In this document: positions 27,320 through 36,557 of the stretch, piece after piece | Position numbering within the stretch: the first letter of the stretch is position 1 | How the letters are laid out: every line of letters starts with the position of its first letter | DNA from: an uncultured Granulosicoccaceae bacterium | Lineage (GTDB): Bacteria > Pseudomonadota > Gammaproteobacteria > Granulosicoccales > Granulosicoccaceae | Direction of reading: 5' to 3' | Assembly (NCBI GenBank): GCA_937958675.1 | Contig: CALGND010000045.1 | Location: forward strand, 1-40,863 | Length of the DNA stretch: 40,863 nucleotides | Translations under genes and position numbers: made by a program | Notes under the pieces: model-generated | Told to the model about the DNA's origin: nothing | Database searches by the model: none | The model's input: the letters and a program-made list of their open reading frames with translations, nothing else

Positions 27320-28201
27320 CTAGTCCTTGTCTTCCTCGGTACTACGCACCTGAGCCATAACTTCATCGGCAAAGTTCTCAACTTTCTTTTCGATACCTTC
27401 GCCCACTTCTAGACGGTGGAACATTTTCATGGTCGCACCAGCCGACTTCAACAGATCACCGACAGTTTGATCAGGGTCTTTTACAAATGGTTGACCGACC
27501 AAAGTGATATCAGCTAAATACTTTTTGATTCGGCCTTGCACCATCTTTTCAACGATCTCAGCAGGCTTGCCGCTCTCAGCAGCTTCTGCAACCAAAATAG
27601 CCTTTTCTTTTTCAAGCAATTCTGCTGGTACACCTGATTCATCTATACAAACAGGGCTGCTGGCTGCAATATGCATTGAAATATCTTTTGCCAATGCAGC
27701 GTCACCGCCCTCGATTTCACAAACAACGCCAATTCGCCCACCGCCATGTGAATATTCGGAGATAGTTCCACCTGCACTGTCTCCACAAACAAAGCGTCGC
27801 ACCTGAATGTTCTCACCGATCTTGGCAACAAGCTCTTTACGAACCTCTTCAAGCGCTTGACCGTTTAGCTGAATATCGTCAACCGATGCAGGCTGGTTAT
27901 TAAGTACCGACTCAGTAACACCGTTAGCAAAACCGATGAAATCTTCAGCTTTTGCAGCAAAATCAGTTTGGCTGTTGATTTCAACCATTGCGTACTTGTC
28001 GCTTGAAATCTGAATAACAACCATACCTTCGGCTGCTGTATTACCCGCTTTTTTGTCAGCTTTCGCTAAACCAGTAATACGCATTTGCTCAATCGCAGCT
28101 TCCATATCACCGTTTGCTTCTGAGAGTGATTTTTTGCACTCCATCATGCCAGCGCCGGTACGCTCGCGAAGCTCTTTTACCATGGACGCAGTAATTTGCA
28201 T
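27320..28201 (-). CDS. tsf: Translation elongation factor Ts
   Basis: EF-Ts exchanges GDP for GTP on EF-Tu. The 293-residue protein begins ITASMVKELRERTGAGMMECKK (UBA-like domain) and has the nucleotide-exchange motif QTDFAAKAEDF, then the dimerisation and C-terminal parts (PFVKDPDQTVGDLL). Length and motifs match other proteobacteria. It follows rpsB after 78 nt containing a small hairpin and is followed by a strong terminator. The start is ATG 28201, with CAGGAGAC as a clear ribosome site. Confidence 0.98.
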   Translation of the reverse strand: MQITASMVKELRERTGAGMMECKKSLSEANGDMEAAIEQMRITGLAKADKKAGNTAAEGMVVIQISSDKYAMVEINSQTDFAAKAEDFIGFANGVTESVLNNQPASVDDIQLNGQALEEVRKELVAKIGENIQVRRFVCGDSAGGTISEYSHGGGRIGVVCEIEGGDAALAKDISMHIAASSPVCIDESGVPAELLEKEKAILVAEAAESGKPAEIVEKMVQGRIKKYLADITLVGQPFVKDPDQTVGDLLKSAGATMKMFHRLEVGEGIEKKVENFADEVMAQVRSTEEDKD

Positions 28202-28221
28202 CGCATTTGTCTCCTGTAAAT

Positions 28222-28240
28222 CAGCGGCAGTTAGCCGCTG
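28222..28240. other. rpsB-tsf intergenic hairpin
   Basis: CAGCGGC (28222-28228) and GCCGCTG (28234-28240) are exact reverse complements with a 5-nt loop. No T-run follows on the minus strand, so it is probably an mRNA stem (stability or partial attenuation) between rpsB and tsf, not a terminator. Confidence 0.5.
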
Positions 28241-28279
28241 TAAAAAATTGCTTTAAACGTGTTACTTAAAGATGCCTGC

Positions 28280-29164
28280 TTAGCTAGCTGGTGTTTCGCT
28301 AGCAGCCTCGCCGCCTGTACCAGCTGCATCAGTAGATTCTGTCTTTGCAGCTACCTCAGCCTCTGCTGCTTTAGCAGCGTCGGATGCCGCGGCGTCAGCC
28401 TCGGCAACAACTGGTGCAGCAGCTTCAGCAGCAGGCGCTGGAGCAGGTGCAGCTGCTTCTTCTGCATGTGCAGAATTGCCACTGACTTGCTTGCCATCTT
28501 GTACCGCTTTGGCAACAGCTCCAGCATAAAGTTGGATTGCGCGAATAGCATCATCATTGCCTGGCACAACGTAATCAACGCCGTCTGGATTGCTGTTGCT
28601 ATCAACGACAGCGACAACCGGAATACCGAGTTTCTTAGCTTCCGCGATCGCAATGCTTTCGTGACCAACATCAATAACAAAAAGCGCATCAGGAAGGCGT
28701 TCCATGTGCTTGATACCACCCATGCCACGCTCGAGTTTTTCGTGCTCACGTTGCAGGCCAAGTGCTTCTTTTTTGCTCAGACGCTCCATGCTGCCGTCTT
28801 CCTGCATAGCTTCAAGTTCAAGCAAACGCTTGACTGAAACCTTAACGGTTTTGAAGTTAGTCATCATGCCACCAGACCAGCGACGGTTGACATAAGGCAT
28901 GTTGCAGCTAGCTGCAGCTTCCTTGATTGGATCACGTGCAGCACGCTTGGTGCCGACAAACAGTACTCGACCGTTCTTGCTCGCGATTTTACCCAAAAAA
29001 TTTGCCGCATCATTTAGCGCAGGCAAGCTTTTTTCTAGGTTAAAAATATGAATATTATTGCGTTCACCGTATATATACGGTGCCATTTTTGGCGACCAAT
29101 AACGTGTTTGGTGCCCGAAATGCACGCCAGCTTCTAGCATCTGGCGCATGGTTACATCAGCCAT
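28280..29164 (-). CDS. rpsB: Small ribosomal subunit protein S2, with an Ala/Glu-rich C-terminal extension
   Basis: S2 binds the 30S head-body junction. The core is standard: [62 protein letters not shown] and [19 protein letters not shown]. The start is ATG 29164, with AAGGAAAAC upstream; the frame stays open to 29197 without support. The chosen protein has 294 residues, against about 240 in E. coli. From about residue 228 it carries a low-complexity tail of Ala, Glu, Pro and Ser ([15 protein letters not shown] and similar). Its function is unknown and it is likely disordered. It is transcribed with tsf and is divergent from map. Confidence 0.97.
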   Translation of the reverse strand: MADVTMRQMLEAGVHFGHQTRYWSPKMAPYIYGERNNIHIFNLEKSLPALNDAANFLGKIASKNGRVLFVGTKRAARDPIKEAAASCNMPYVNRRWSGGMMTNFKTVKVSVKRLLELEAMQEDGSMERLSKKEALGLQREHEKLERGMGGIKHMERLPDALFVIDVGHESIAIAEAKKLGIPVVAVVDSNSNPDGVDYVVPGNDDAIRAIQLYAGAVAKAVQDGKQVSGNSAHAEEAAAPAPAPAAEAAAPVVAEADAAASDAAKAAEAEVAAKTESTDAAGTGGEAASETPAS

Positions 29165-29220
29165 AGAGTTTTCCTTGGTTGGGTTAGGCCTCCGCAAACC
29201 GGCTCCGACAGACCCCGCCT
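29165..29220 (-). promoter_or_regulatory. Candidate rpsB leader (S2 autoregulation site)
   Basis: The stretch before the S2 start is GC-rich and self-complementary on the minus strand (GGCGGGGTCTG, GGAGCCGG, TTTGCGGAGGCC), then turns A-rich at the ribosome site. S2 is known to repress its own mRNA through a leader structure in gammaproteobacteria. The match is by position and general composition only. Confidence 0.3.
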
Positions 29221-29332
29221 AAAAACTGACTAAAATTGACCCAATCTCGCGTCAATCTCATCTCAATCTAAGGCTAGGGCACCCGGTCGGACCTTGTTGG
29301 TCTGCGTGTGAAATTGCACAACTCACTAATGT

Positions 29333-29346
29333 GGCTGTGCACAGCC
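29333..29346. promoter_or_regulatory. 14-bp perfect palindrome between rpsB and map
   Basis: GGCTGTGCACAGCC is a full palindrome in the 255-nt divergent region between the rpsB and map start codons. It could be an operator or a leader stem. No factor is recognised, and the two promoters themselves could not be placed with confidence. Confidence 0.35.
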
Positions 29347-29419
29347 CGTCTTTATAACACAATCAGGGCCAGCACGGTACACTATGCGGGTTTCCGACTG
29401 ATTTCACTGATGTAAAAAC

Positions 29420-30187
29420 ATGGTATTTTCGATAAAGACCCCAGAAGAGATCGCCAAAATGCGCGTTGCCAGCCTGATGGCTAGTGAGGTGCTGGATTTG
29501 ATCACTGAGCACGTGGTTCCTGGCGTCACAACGGACGAGCTGAATACAATCTGCCATAACCATATTGTCGATGTTCAGGAAGGCACCCCTGCTCCACTCA
29601 ATTACAAAGGCTTCCCGAAGTCGATCTGCACCTCGATCAACCAGCAAATCTGTCACGGTATTCCCAGCGACAAAGTGTTGAAAAAGGGCGATATCGTCAA
29701 TATTGACGTCACCGTGATCAAAGATGGCTATTTTGGTGATACCAGCCGAATGTACTACGTTGGCCAGCCTGCTCCACATGCCCAGCGCTTGTGTGAAACC
29801 GCTTACGAATCAATGGTTCGCGGTATCAAAGTAGTCAAACCTGGCGCTACCTTAGGCGACATAGGCCACGCTATCCAGACTTACGCCGAAGGCGAGCGCT
29901 ACTCGGTGGTTGAGGAATATTGCGGCCACGGCATTGGCTCATCATTCCATGAAGAACCACAGGTGTTGCACGTGGGCAAGCCCGGCAAAGGCCATGTCTT
30001 GCAAGCGGGCATGACCTTCACTATCGAGCCCATGATTAACCAAGGCAAGCGCCATACTCGAGTGTTGGCTGATGGCTGGACAGTGGTCACTCGTGATCGA
30101 AGCCTTTCAGCCCAATGGGAACACACTGTACTGGTGACCGAAAGCGGCTATGATCTTCTGACGCTCGCCGATGGTCGGGAGCTGTAG
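29420..30187 (+). CDS. map: Methionine aminopeptidase type I
   Basis: Map removes the first Met from nascent proteins. All metal ligands of the M24A fold are seen: Asp96 and Asp107 (NIDVTVIKDGYFGD), His170 (CGHGIG), Glu203 (FTIEPM) and Glu234 (QWEHTV). His79 and His177, which contact substrate, are also present. The 255 residues are the usual length. The gene is divergent from rpsB, as in E. coli. Its TAG stop (30185-30187) is in the same frame as the downstream glnD sequence. Confidence 0.97.
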   Translation: MVFSIKTPEEIAKMRVASLMASEVLDLITEHVVPGVTTDELNTICHNHIVDVQEGTPAPLNYKGFPKSICTSINQQICHGIPSDKVLKKGDIVNIDVTVIKDGYFGDTSRMYYVGQPAPHAQRLCETAYESMVRGIKVVKPGATLGDIGHAIQTYAEGERYSVVEEYCGHGIGSSFHEEPQVLHVGKPGKGHVLQAGMTFTIEPMINQGKRHTRVLADGWTVVTRDRSLSAQWEHTVLVTESGYDLLTLADGREL

Positions 30188-30262
30188 GCTCTGAATTTTG
30201 ATGCGATAGACCAGCAACTGCAGGCAGATAGTTCAACTGCCGGCTGTAAAGCTGCGCTCAAA

Positions 30263-32800
30263 TTGGGCCGTACTGCTATTCATGAGCAATTTCTAGCTGG
30301 TGCTGAAACCGCTGACATCCTGCTCTTGCAAACCGATTTAATTGATCACCTGCTACGTCACCTGTGGCAGCGACAAGCATTCGACCAATTATCCTTGGTA
30401 GCGGTAGGTGGCTATGGCCGTCGAGAACTCCACCCCGCCTCAGACATCGATATCAGCGTACTGGTACCGCCTACATTGGATAACGAAACGCAAACCTCTC
30501 TGGCAAATTGGTTGACCCAGCTATGGGACCTTGGCTTGGATATCGGTCAGAGCGTGCGCTCAGTGGACGAATGCGAAGTCCAAGCACGAGCCGACATTAC
30601 CGTTGTGACCAACTTGATGGAGTCGCGATTGCTGTGTGGCGATGAAAAAATGTATCAGGCTATGCATGCGCGTATTTCGACTAGCAACATGTGGCCGCCA
30701 GGCAAATTTTTTGCGGCCAAGTTTGAAGAACAAGAGCAACGCCGCGAACGATTTCAATCCAATGCGTACAGCTTGGAACCGAACGTTAAAGAAAGCCAAG
30801 GAGGCCTGCGCGACATACAAACTATTTCGTGGGTGTGTCAACGACAGTTTGGCACGCGTAAGCTTAGTGATTTGGTCAAGCTTGATCTATTAACCGAAGA
30901 CGAATACGACATACTCATAGAAGGTACTCACCTACTGTGGCGCATACGCTACCTACTGCATCACTTTGCAAAGCGGCGCGAGGATAGGTTGCTGTTTGAT
31001 TATCAGCGGGACATTGCGCATGCCTTTGGTTACACAGATGACGAACACAATCGCGGCATAGAAGAACTCATGCAACGCTTTTATCGAAGCGTTATGGCTC
31101 TGCAACGATTGAACGAAATACTGCTTCAGGGTATCGGTGGCGTGATATCAGGTGTCACTGCTGCAACTGAACCGGAGGTGATTAATGCACGATTTCAAGT
31201 GCGAAACGGATTTTTAGAGACAACGCATGATGACGTTTTTATGCACTACCCGGCAGCGTTGCTAGAGCTGTTTCTTGTTTTTGGAAATACGCCAGCAGCC
31301 GTTAAAGTGCGCTCTAACACAGTACGCCAGATTCGCGCAAACCTACCTCTTATCAATGATCGTTTTCGTAGCGACGCTAAAATTCAACAACTGTTCTTAC
31401 AAATATTTAGTAACCCCAATAAACTAACACGCAAGATCAGGCTAATGAACGTCTACGGCGTTATGGCAGCCTACTTACCCGCGTTCGATCAGATTGTGGG
31501 CCGCATGCAATACGATCTTTTTCACATCTACACAGTTGATGAACATACCGTGCGTGTGATTCGTAACTTGCGACGATTCGCCTTGGAAGAGTTTTCTGAC
31601 GAGTGGCCACACTGTACATTTGTCATGCAACAAATTGACAACCCTGAGGATTTGTATTTAGCGGCTTTGTTTCACGATATTGCAAAAGGGCGCGGCGGTG
31701 ATCACAGTGTATTAGGTGCAGAGGATGCCCTGCAATTTTGCGAGGCGCACAATATGCACCCGGATACCGCTGAGCTTATTAGCTGGATAGTACGTGAGCA
31801 CTTAGCCATGTCAAACTCATCTCAGCGCAAAGACATCACTGATCCGGATGTGATTCGCGAATTTGCTGAAATTGTTGGTAATGTTGATCGGCTTAACCAT
31901 CTGTACTTACTCACCGTGGCAGACATCCGTGCAACCAACCCAGAACTCTGGAATTCGTTTAAAGAAAGTCTGCTGTATGGCCTGTATCAATCAACTGCCG
32001 TACTGTTGCGGCAAGGCATCAACAACGCCCCCGATGCCAATGATGCTATTGATTATCGTAAATCACATACTCGACGGATACTCGCCGACACCGATATAGA
32101 CGAAGTTGAGTTAAATGATTTTTGGGCGCAATTGGACGAAGACTATTTTCGCCAAAACCAAGAGGCAGAGATTGCACGGCACTCGCTTTTTATTTTAAAA
32201 CAGGCGAAAAAAGACCAGCCCAACGTTCAACTACGGCACAGCATATCTCGCGGCGCTAACGAAATACTCATCTACACTCGGGACCACAAAGCCTTGTTCG
32301 CATTGATCGTTTCAGCACTAGGGCAATTGCAATTGGATATCCAGTCCGCATCGATCAACACCACTGCGGACGGTTATGCCTTGGATACGTTTTACGTATT
32401 GAGCAACGACGGTAGTATTATCGACGATGAACCACGCATTGCCCAAATTCATAACAATCTACTATCCAACCTAGCAACCCCCGAAGACCTACCCGACTTT
32501 ACATCGCCTAAAGCGTCACGCTTGATACAACACTTCCAAATTCCTACCCGCATCCGCTTTCTCATTAATGAAGGCGCATTTACGCAAATCCGTATCTCGT
32601 CTGCCGACAGGCCGGGTATACTGGCATCTATAGCCAGAGCGTTCCTTGAGTGCGGTGTTAGCGTACAGTCAGCCAAGATCAACACCTTGGGTGAGAAACT
32701 AGAAAACGACTTTTTTGTTCTTGACGAAAGTGGTCAAGAAATCGACGATCTAGAGCAACGCAAATTAATCAGAATGGCAGTGCTACGCAATATTGAATAA
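30263..32800 (+). CDS. glnD: Bifunctional uridylyltransferase/uridylyl-removing enzyme GlnD
   Basis: GlnD senses glutamine and adds or removes UMP on PII, setting nitrogen control. Domains run in order: nucleotidyltransferase with GGYGRRELHPASDID (Asp61, Asp63), the linker helices, an HD hydrolase with ALFHDIAKG (His471, Asp472), and two C-terminal ACT domains (about 671-720 and 774-824, the second with DRPGILASIARAF). From the first standard start, TTG 30263, it is 845 residues and lacks the usual N-terminal stretch. Sequence resembling other GlnD N-termini continues upstream in frame to the map TAG at 30185. CTG 30191, with GGGAG 9 nt before it, may be the real start. The family assignment is firm; the start is not. 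Confidence 0.93.
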   Translation: MGRTAIHEQFLAGAETADILLLQTDLIDHLLRHLWQRQAFDQLSLVAVGGYGRRELHPASDIDISVLVPPTLDNETQTSLANWLTQLWDLGLDIGQSVRSVDECEVQARADITVVTNLMESRLLCGDEKMYQAMHARISTSNMWPPGKFFAAKFEEQEQRRERFQSNAYSLEPNVKESQGGLRDIQTISWVCQRQFGTRKLSDLVKLDLLTEDEYDILIEGTHLLWRIRYLLHHFAKRREDRLLFDYQRDIAHAFGYTDDEHNRGIEELMQRFYRSVMALQRLNEILLQGIGGVISGVTAATEPEVINARFQVRNGFLETTHDDVFMHYPAALLELFLVFGNTPAAVKVRSNTVRQIRANLPLINDRFRSDAKIQQLFLQIFSNPNKLTRKIRLMNVYGVMAAYLPAFDQIVGRMQYDLFHIYTVDEHTVRVIRNLRRFALEEFSDEWPHCTFVMQQIDNPEDLYLAALFHDIAKGRGGDHSVLGAEDALQFCEAHNMHPDTAELISWIVREHLAMSNSSQRKDITDPDVIREFAEIVGNVDRLNHLYLLTVADIRATNPELWNSFKESLLYGLYQSTAVLLRQGINNAPDANDAIDYRKSHTRRILADTDIDEVELNDFWAQLDEDYFRQNQEAEIARHSLFILKQAKKDQPNVQLRHSISRGANEILIYTRDHKALFALIVSALGQLQLDIQSASINTTADGYALDTFYVLSNDGSIIDDEPRIAQIHNNLLSNLATPEDLPDFTSPKASRLIQHFQIPTRIRFLINEGAFTQIRISSADRPGILASIARAFLECGVSVQSAKINTLGEKLENDFFVLDESGQEIDDLEQRKLIRMAVLRNIE

Positions 32801-32849
32801 GCAAAGTCGTAACAAGGCGATATAACAAGGTGATAAGGAAGCGACAAAC

Positions 32850-32867
32850 ATGAGTAAACGACATTGA
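32850..32867 (+). CDS. Five-codon minicistron overlapping the dapE start
   Basis: AAGGAAG precedes ATG 32850, which opens MSKRH and stops at TGA 32865-32867. The TGA overlaps the TTG start of dapE as TTGA. Strong initiation followed by restart on the TTG would couple dapE translation. It may equally mark a one-base sequence error joining the ATG to dapE. Confidence 0.35.
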   Translation: MSKRH

Positions 32868-34036
32868 CCAGTAGCGGCGCACAAAGCCCAACAATCGAAC
32901 TTGCTCAACAGCTTATTTCGCGACCGTCAGTCACGCCACTTGACGAAGGTTGCCAACAACTTATCGCAGATCGCTTGAGCACAGTTGGTTTTCGCATTGA
33001 ACACATACCATTCGGAGACGTAAGCAATCTGTGGATTAGGCTTGGTGATACCGCACCCCTCGTGGTTTATGCGGGTCACACCGATGTTGTACCCACTGGC
33101 GATGAAGCCCAATGGGCACACCCTCCTTTCTCAGCCACGTTAGTTGATGGCAACATCATGGGACGAGGAGCTGCCGATATGAAGGGTTCAGTTGCGGCAG
33201 CTGTCATCGCCTGCGAAAGCTTTGCCAAGCAGCACGCTAGCAACATGAAAGGCTCACTAGCAATGCTTATCACAAGCGATGAAGAAGGCCCGGCAATAGA
33301 TGGCACAGTAAAAGTAATTGAAACGCTACAAGCACGAGACGAGCAGATTGATTACTGCGTGGTTGGAGAGCCCACTAGTAGCAAAACGCTTGGGGACTTC
33401 ATCAAAAACGGCAGGCGCGGGTCCTTAGGGCTATCGCTAACTATTCATGGCACACAAGGCCATGTGGCTTATCCGCATTTGGCAGATAATCCAGTACATC
33501 GTGCCTTAGCGTTACTGAGCGACCTAACAACGAATAAGTGGGATGAAGGTGATGATAACTTTCCGCCCACTACACTACAGATATCAAATGTAAATGCAGG
33601 CACGGGCGCTACCAATGTTATCCCTAGCGATTTTCAAATCGAACTAAATCTACGTTACAGCCCAGCATCGCCAGCGACATCAATCAAAAATACTATAGAA
33701 AAAATGATTGAAAAACATCAGGTAGACGCTACCTTGCAATGGAAGGACAGTGCGCAGCCATTTATCACCGAACCTGGCTCCCTAACTCAAGCTATGCAAC
33801 AAGCCATTAAAACAGTAACCGGCAAAACAGCCGAGCTTAATACCGCTGGTGGCACATCTGATGGGCGCTTTATCGCACCAGTGTGCAAGCAGGTGATTGA
33901 ATTTGGCCCTACCAACGCTACCATCCATCAGATAAACGAACATACCAGCTGTGAAGATCTCAACAACCTCACAGCCATCTTCGAAAACCTGTTTGAACAA
34001 CTGCTACTCAGTGGAGAACATCATGGGAATGCTTGA
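32864..34036 (+). CDS. dapE: Succinyl-diaminopimelate desuccinylase DapE
   Basis: DapE cleaves N-succinyl-L,L-diaminopimelate, giving diaminopimelate for peptidoglycan and lysine. The M20 dinuclear zinc site is complete: GHTD (His72, Asp74), GRGAADMKG (bridging Asp105), SDEEGPA (catalytic Glu140, ligand Glu141), the Glu in VVGEPTS and a late His (TIHQINEH). The 390 residues and the opening [16 protein letters not shown] match the family. The only sensible start is TTG 32864, whose own upstream ribosome site lies before a tiny ORF. It follows glnD by 63 nt and overlaps fabI by 14 nt. Confidence 0.95.
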   Translation: MTSSGAQSPTIELAQQLISRPSVTPLDEGCQQLIADRLSTVGFRIEHIPFGDVSNLWIRLGDTAPLVVYAGHTDVVPTGDEAQWAHPPFSATLVDGNIMGRGAADMKGSVAAAVIACESFAKQHASNMKGSLAMLITSDEEGPAIDGTVKVIETLQARDEQIDYCVVGEPTSSKTLGDFIKNGRRGSLGLSLTIHGTQGHVAYPHLADNPVHRALALLSDLTTNKWDEGDDNFPPTTLQISNVNAGTGATNVIPSDFQIELNLRYSPASPATSIKNTIEKMIEKHQVDATLQWKDSAQPFITEPGSLTQAMQQAIKTVTGKTAELNTAGGTSDGRFIAPVCKQVIEFGPTNATIHQINEHTSCEDLNNLTAIFENLFEQLLLSGEHHGNA

Positions 34037-34805
34037 CGGAAAACGTATTTTGATTGTTGGCGTTGCTAGCAAACGCTCAATCGCTTGGGGCATAGCCCAA
34101 TCGATGCATCGTGAAGGCGCAAGCCTTGCTTTTACTTATCAAAATGACCGACTAAAAGATCGCGTAATTGGCTTTGCAGAAGAATGTGGCTCAACTCTGG
34201 TAATGCCATGCGATGTATCAAGTGATGAGGAAATAGATGCAATGTACAAATCCCTAGGGGAAACCTGGGACAAGTTTGACGGCTTCGTACACGCTGTAGC
34301 TTTTGCACCGCGCGAAGCACTTGACGGTGATTATCTAAAAGCTGTGGATCGCGAATCATTCCGTGTAGCACACGATGTCAGCTCTTACAGCTTTGCGGCT
34401 TTAGCTAAAGCCGCTCGCCCAATGCTAAACAAAGGCGCTGCATTGCTAACCTTATCTTATCTTGGTGCAGTACGGGCTATGCCTAACTACAACGTTATGG
34501 GCTTAGCCAAAGCATCGCTAGAGGCCAACACCCGGTTTATGGCACACTCGCTTGGCCCGGATGGCGTGCGCGTTAATGCGATCTCAGCTGGACCGATCAA
34601 AACACTGGCGGCAGCTGGCATCGGTGACTTTAAAAAGCTATTGAATCACGTTTCATCTATTGCACCAATGCGCGAAAACACGACCATTGAACAAGTTGGC
34701 GATACCGCGGCCTTCTTATGCTCATCAATGGGTGGCGGCATAACTGGGCAAATCATCTATGTTGATGGCGGATTTAATATCGTCTCTATGCCCGATCTTA
34801 GCTAG
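34023..34805 (+). CDS. fabI: Enoyl-ACP reductase FabI (NADH)
   Basis: FabI finishes each round of fatty acid elongation. The short-chain dehydrogenase fold has [17 protein letters not shown] (cofactor), Tyr146 and Tyr156 with Lys163 ([26 protein letters not shown]) and [15 protein letters not shown]. The frame is open to 33951 inside dapE, but ATG 34023 has GGAGAA upstream and gives the normal 260 residues. The residue matching E. coli Gly93, a triclosan and diazaborine contact, is Ala here (HAVAFAP). The gene overlaps the dapE end. Confidence 0.97.
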   Translation: MGMLDGKRILIVGVASKRSIAWGIAQSMHREGASLAFTYQNDRLKDRVIGFAEECGSTLVMPCDVSSDEEIDAMYKSLGETWDKFDGFVHAVAFAPREALDGDYLKAVDRESFRVAHDVSSYSFAALAKAARPMLNKGAALLTLSYLGAVRAMPNYNVMGLAKASLEANTRFMAHSLGPDGVRVNAISAGPIKTLAAAGIGDFKKLLNHVSSIAPMRENTTIEQVGDTAAFLCSSMGGGITGQIIYVDGGFNIVSMPDLS

Positions 34806-34853
34806 CGCCCTATTTCTGCACGGGCACTAGCATAGGTAATACTCACAAGTCTA

Positions 34854-34873
34854 AGCCGGTAATTTTTCCGGCT
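34854..34873. terminator. Weak hairpin after fabI
   Basis: AGCCGG (34854-34859) pairs with CCGGCT (34868-34873). The Ts lie in the loop, and no T-run follows. It is the only stem seen between fabI and the next gene, so it may end the fabI message, but the structure is not a classical terminator. Confidence 0.35.
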
Positions 34874-34927
34874 CGGTTCACTGACTATTTAATACACTAA
34901 GCCTCTACCCAACAACGAGACTCCGCC

Positions 34928-35509
34928 ATGCGACAACTTTCAGTATTGATGCTACTCAGCATCACGTTTCTATTCTCGACTGCCCGTGCAGACGTCTTGC
35001 CTGATGTTGAAAATGTCCGAGTTGAAGGGCAATTACTGACATGGGATGCCCAAGATGGAGCTACCGGTTACAATATTATATTCGAGTACGGCTACTACGA
35101 TACTGTTAGAGATGCACTGACTTACCAACTAAACGAAGCCGGTACTTACTCTGTCATCGCTTTTAATGACATGGATGATTACGGTAAGAATCACAGCCTG
35201 GAACGCGTGAAATATGCTGGAGAGAGTAACGACGCTTCAATAAACTACGACTATCAGTACAGAACCCTATTGGTATATAAAACCTGTAAAGACGTAGGGC
35301 CTGGTGAATCATGCATTGCGGTTTGTCCGAACAGCTATCGTACGCAATTCAATAACACAGTTTTTATCGACTACATGTCCGGTGGCGCTTGCTCTACTTC
35401 GGACATTATTGAAGCAGATGCATTTATTTCTGCCGACGCTTATAAATGCACAGTGCCGACCTATTCTGGCGAAGTTGTAGCTCAGGCTATTTGCCCAATA
35501 CGTCGATAA
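34928..35509 (+). CDS. Small secreted protein of unknown function
   Basis: I do not recognise this 193-residue protein. It has a Sec signal peptide (cut after TARA, residue 21). The next part (VENVRVEGQLLTWDAQDGATGYNIIFEYG) resembles the first strands of a fibronectin type III-like beta-sandwich. The remainder has six Cys (KTCKDVG, ESCIAVCP, GACS, YKCT, AICP), which could form three disulfides in the periplasm or outside. There is no membrane segment after the signal peptide and no catalytic motif. It stands alone between fabI and a convergent peptidase-like gene. The start is ATG 34928. Confidence 0.65.
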   Translation: MRQLSVLMLLSITFLFSTARADVLPDVENVRVEGQLLTWDAQDGATGYNIIFEYGYYDTVRDALTYQLNEAGTYSVIAFNDMDDYGKNHSLERVKYAGESNDASINYDYQYRTLLVYKTCKDVGPGESCIAVCPNSYRTQFNNTVFIDYMSGGACSTSDIIEADAFISADAYKCTVPTYSGEVVAQAICPIRR

Positions 35510-35520
35510 GAATATAATGC

Positions 35521-35542
35521 CATCCCCGCATAGCCGGGGATG
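35521..35542. repeat. REP-like hairpin between convergent genes
   Basis: CATCCCCG (35521-35528) and CGGGGATG (35535-35542) form a perfect 8-bp stem with a 6-nt loop, followed by ACGG. The GTCATCCCCG/CGGGGATGAC design resembles the REP-type hairpins scattered through many gammaproteobacterial genomes. Only one copy is in this window. It may also end both convergent messages. Confidence 0.45.
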
Positions 35543-35546
35543 ACGG

Positions 35547-36524
35547 TTACAGCGGCACGAAAGACTCTTTATAAAATCGCAGCCAGTTTTCACCCATCAG
35601 CTGTGCGACCTCAGATTTATTAAAACCAATATCAGACAAGCCAGCAGCCAGGTTTGGGAAATCTCGATTGTCTTCAAACCATTTAGGATGTGGTGGGAAT
35701 CCCGGATCAGCTGCCGAGCCTTCACCGTAATCTGTTTGTTTTGACCATCGACCATTACGCATCCAGGTAACAATAGTATCAGGCTGATCTTGGCATAGGT
35801 CCGAGCCAATACCAAAATGTTCTACACCATAACGCTCTGCAGCATCTGCAATCATTTGGCAAAAACTACTTAGCTCGCACTCTGTTCCGCCTTTAAGATG
35901 ATGCGGGTAAATAGAAAAACCCATCATGCCTCCGGCTTGCGTAAGCGCAGATACCACATCAGAGCGTTTGTTACGCAACGCAGGATGCCAGTCATGTAAG
36001 TTGGCGTGAGTAATTGCTATAGGCCGACTAGACAGCTCTATTGCTTGTAGCGTGGATAGATCTGCCGAGTGGCTCATATCGACGACCATGCCAACACGGT
36101 TCATTTCAGCAATGGCTTGCTTCCCAAAACGCGTAACGCCGGTATCAAGCTCTTCGTAGCAACCCGTTGCGAGTAGCGATTGATTGTTATAAGTGAGCTG
36201 CATAAAGCGACAACCCAAGGCATGGCATATCTCGATTAAGCCGATGTCGTCTTCGATTGGCGACGGGTTTTGAAAACCGAAAAAAATCGCTGTGCGGTTT
36301 TCAGCGACGGCCTTTTTAACATCTTCATGAGTACGCCCCATAAAGATAAGCTCTGGGTATTGTTCAAACCAGCGATTCCACTGTTCGACATTAAGCACCA
36401 TCTCACGAAATACTTCGTGATAAGCAATGGTGACATGTATCGCATGCATCCCACCTTCACGCATTTGTCTGAATATTTTTTCAGACCAATTGGCGTACTG
36501 TAAATTATCAATCAGTACCGACAC
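35547..36524 (-). CDS. Peptidase family M19 (renal dipeptidase-like) protein with altered metal site
   Basis: The fold is clearly M19: VVDMSHSADLST (His152), PIAITHANLHDWHPALRNKRSD (His173), FGIGSDLCQD (the late Asp) and GENWLRFYK at the end. The HxD usually found at the N-terminus (DGHND) is replaced by LIDNLQYANW, and the bridging Glu of EGGHSI is replaced by FQNPSPI. Three ligands of the binuclear zinc site are therefore missing and one metal may remain. The 325-residue protein has no signal peptide. It may hydrolyse an unusual amide or have another reaction. It lies 33 nt after the class V aminotransferase, so the two may act in one pathway. Confidence 0.72.
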   Translation of the reverse strand: MSVLIDNLQYANWSEKIFRQMREGGMHAIHVTIAYHEVFREMVLNVEQWNRWFEQYPELIFMGRTHEDVKKAVAENRTAIFFGFQNPSPIEDDIGLIEICHALGCRFMQLTYNNQSLLATGCYEELDTGVTRFGKQAIAEMNRVGMVVDMSHSADLSTLQAIELSSRPIAITHANLHDWHPALRNKRSDVVSALTQAGGMMGFSIYPHHLKGGTECELSSFCQMIADAAERYGVEHFGIGSDLCQDQPDTIVTWMRNGRWSKQTDYGEGSAADPGFPPHPKWFEDNRDFPNLAAGLSDIGFNKSEVAQLMGENWLRFYKESFVPL

Positions 36525-36557
36525 AGCTCACTCCCCTGCCCCACGCGATAGCGAAAG

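Noticed and set aside
28259-28837. Plus-strand 192-codon Cys/Ser-rich ORF antisense to rpsB
   Set aside because: It mirrors the Ala/Glu-rich S2 tail and core; composition explains the open frame.
29250-29280. Possible rpsB promoter TTGACG on the minus strand
   Set aside because: The -35 is good but no acceptable -10 lies at the right distance.
33951-34022. FabI extension inside dapE
   Set aside because: It has no family similarity and overlaps the conserved dapE end; ATG 34023 matches other FabI proteins.
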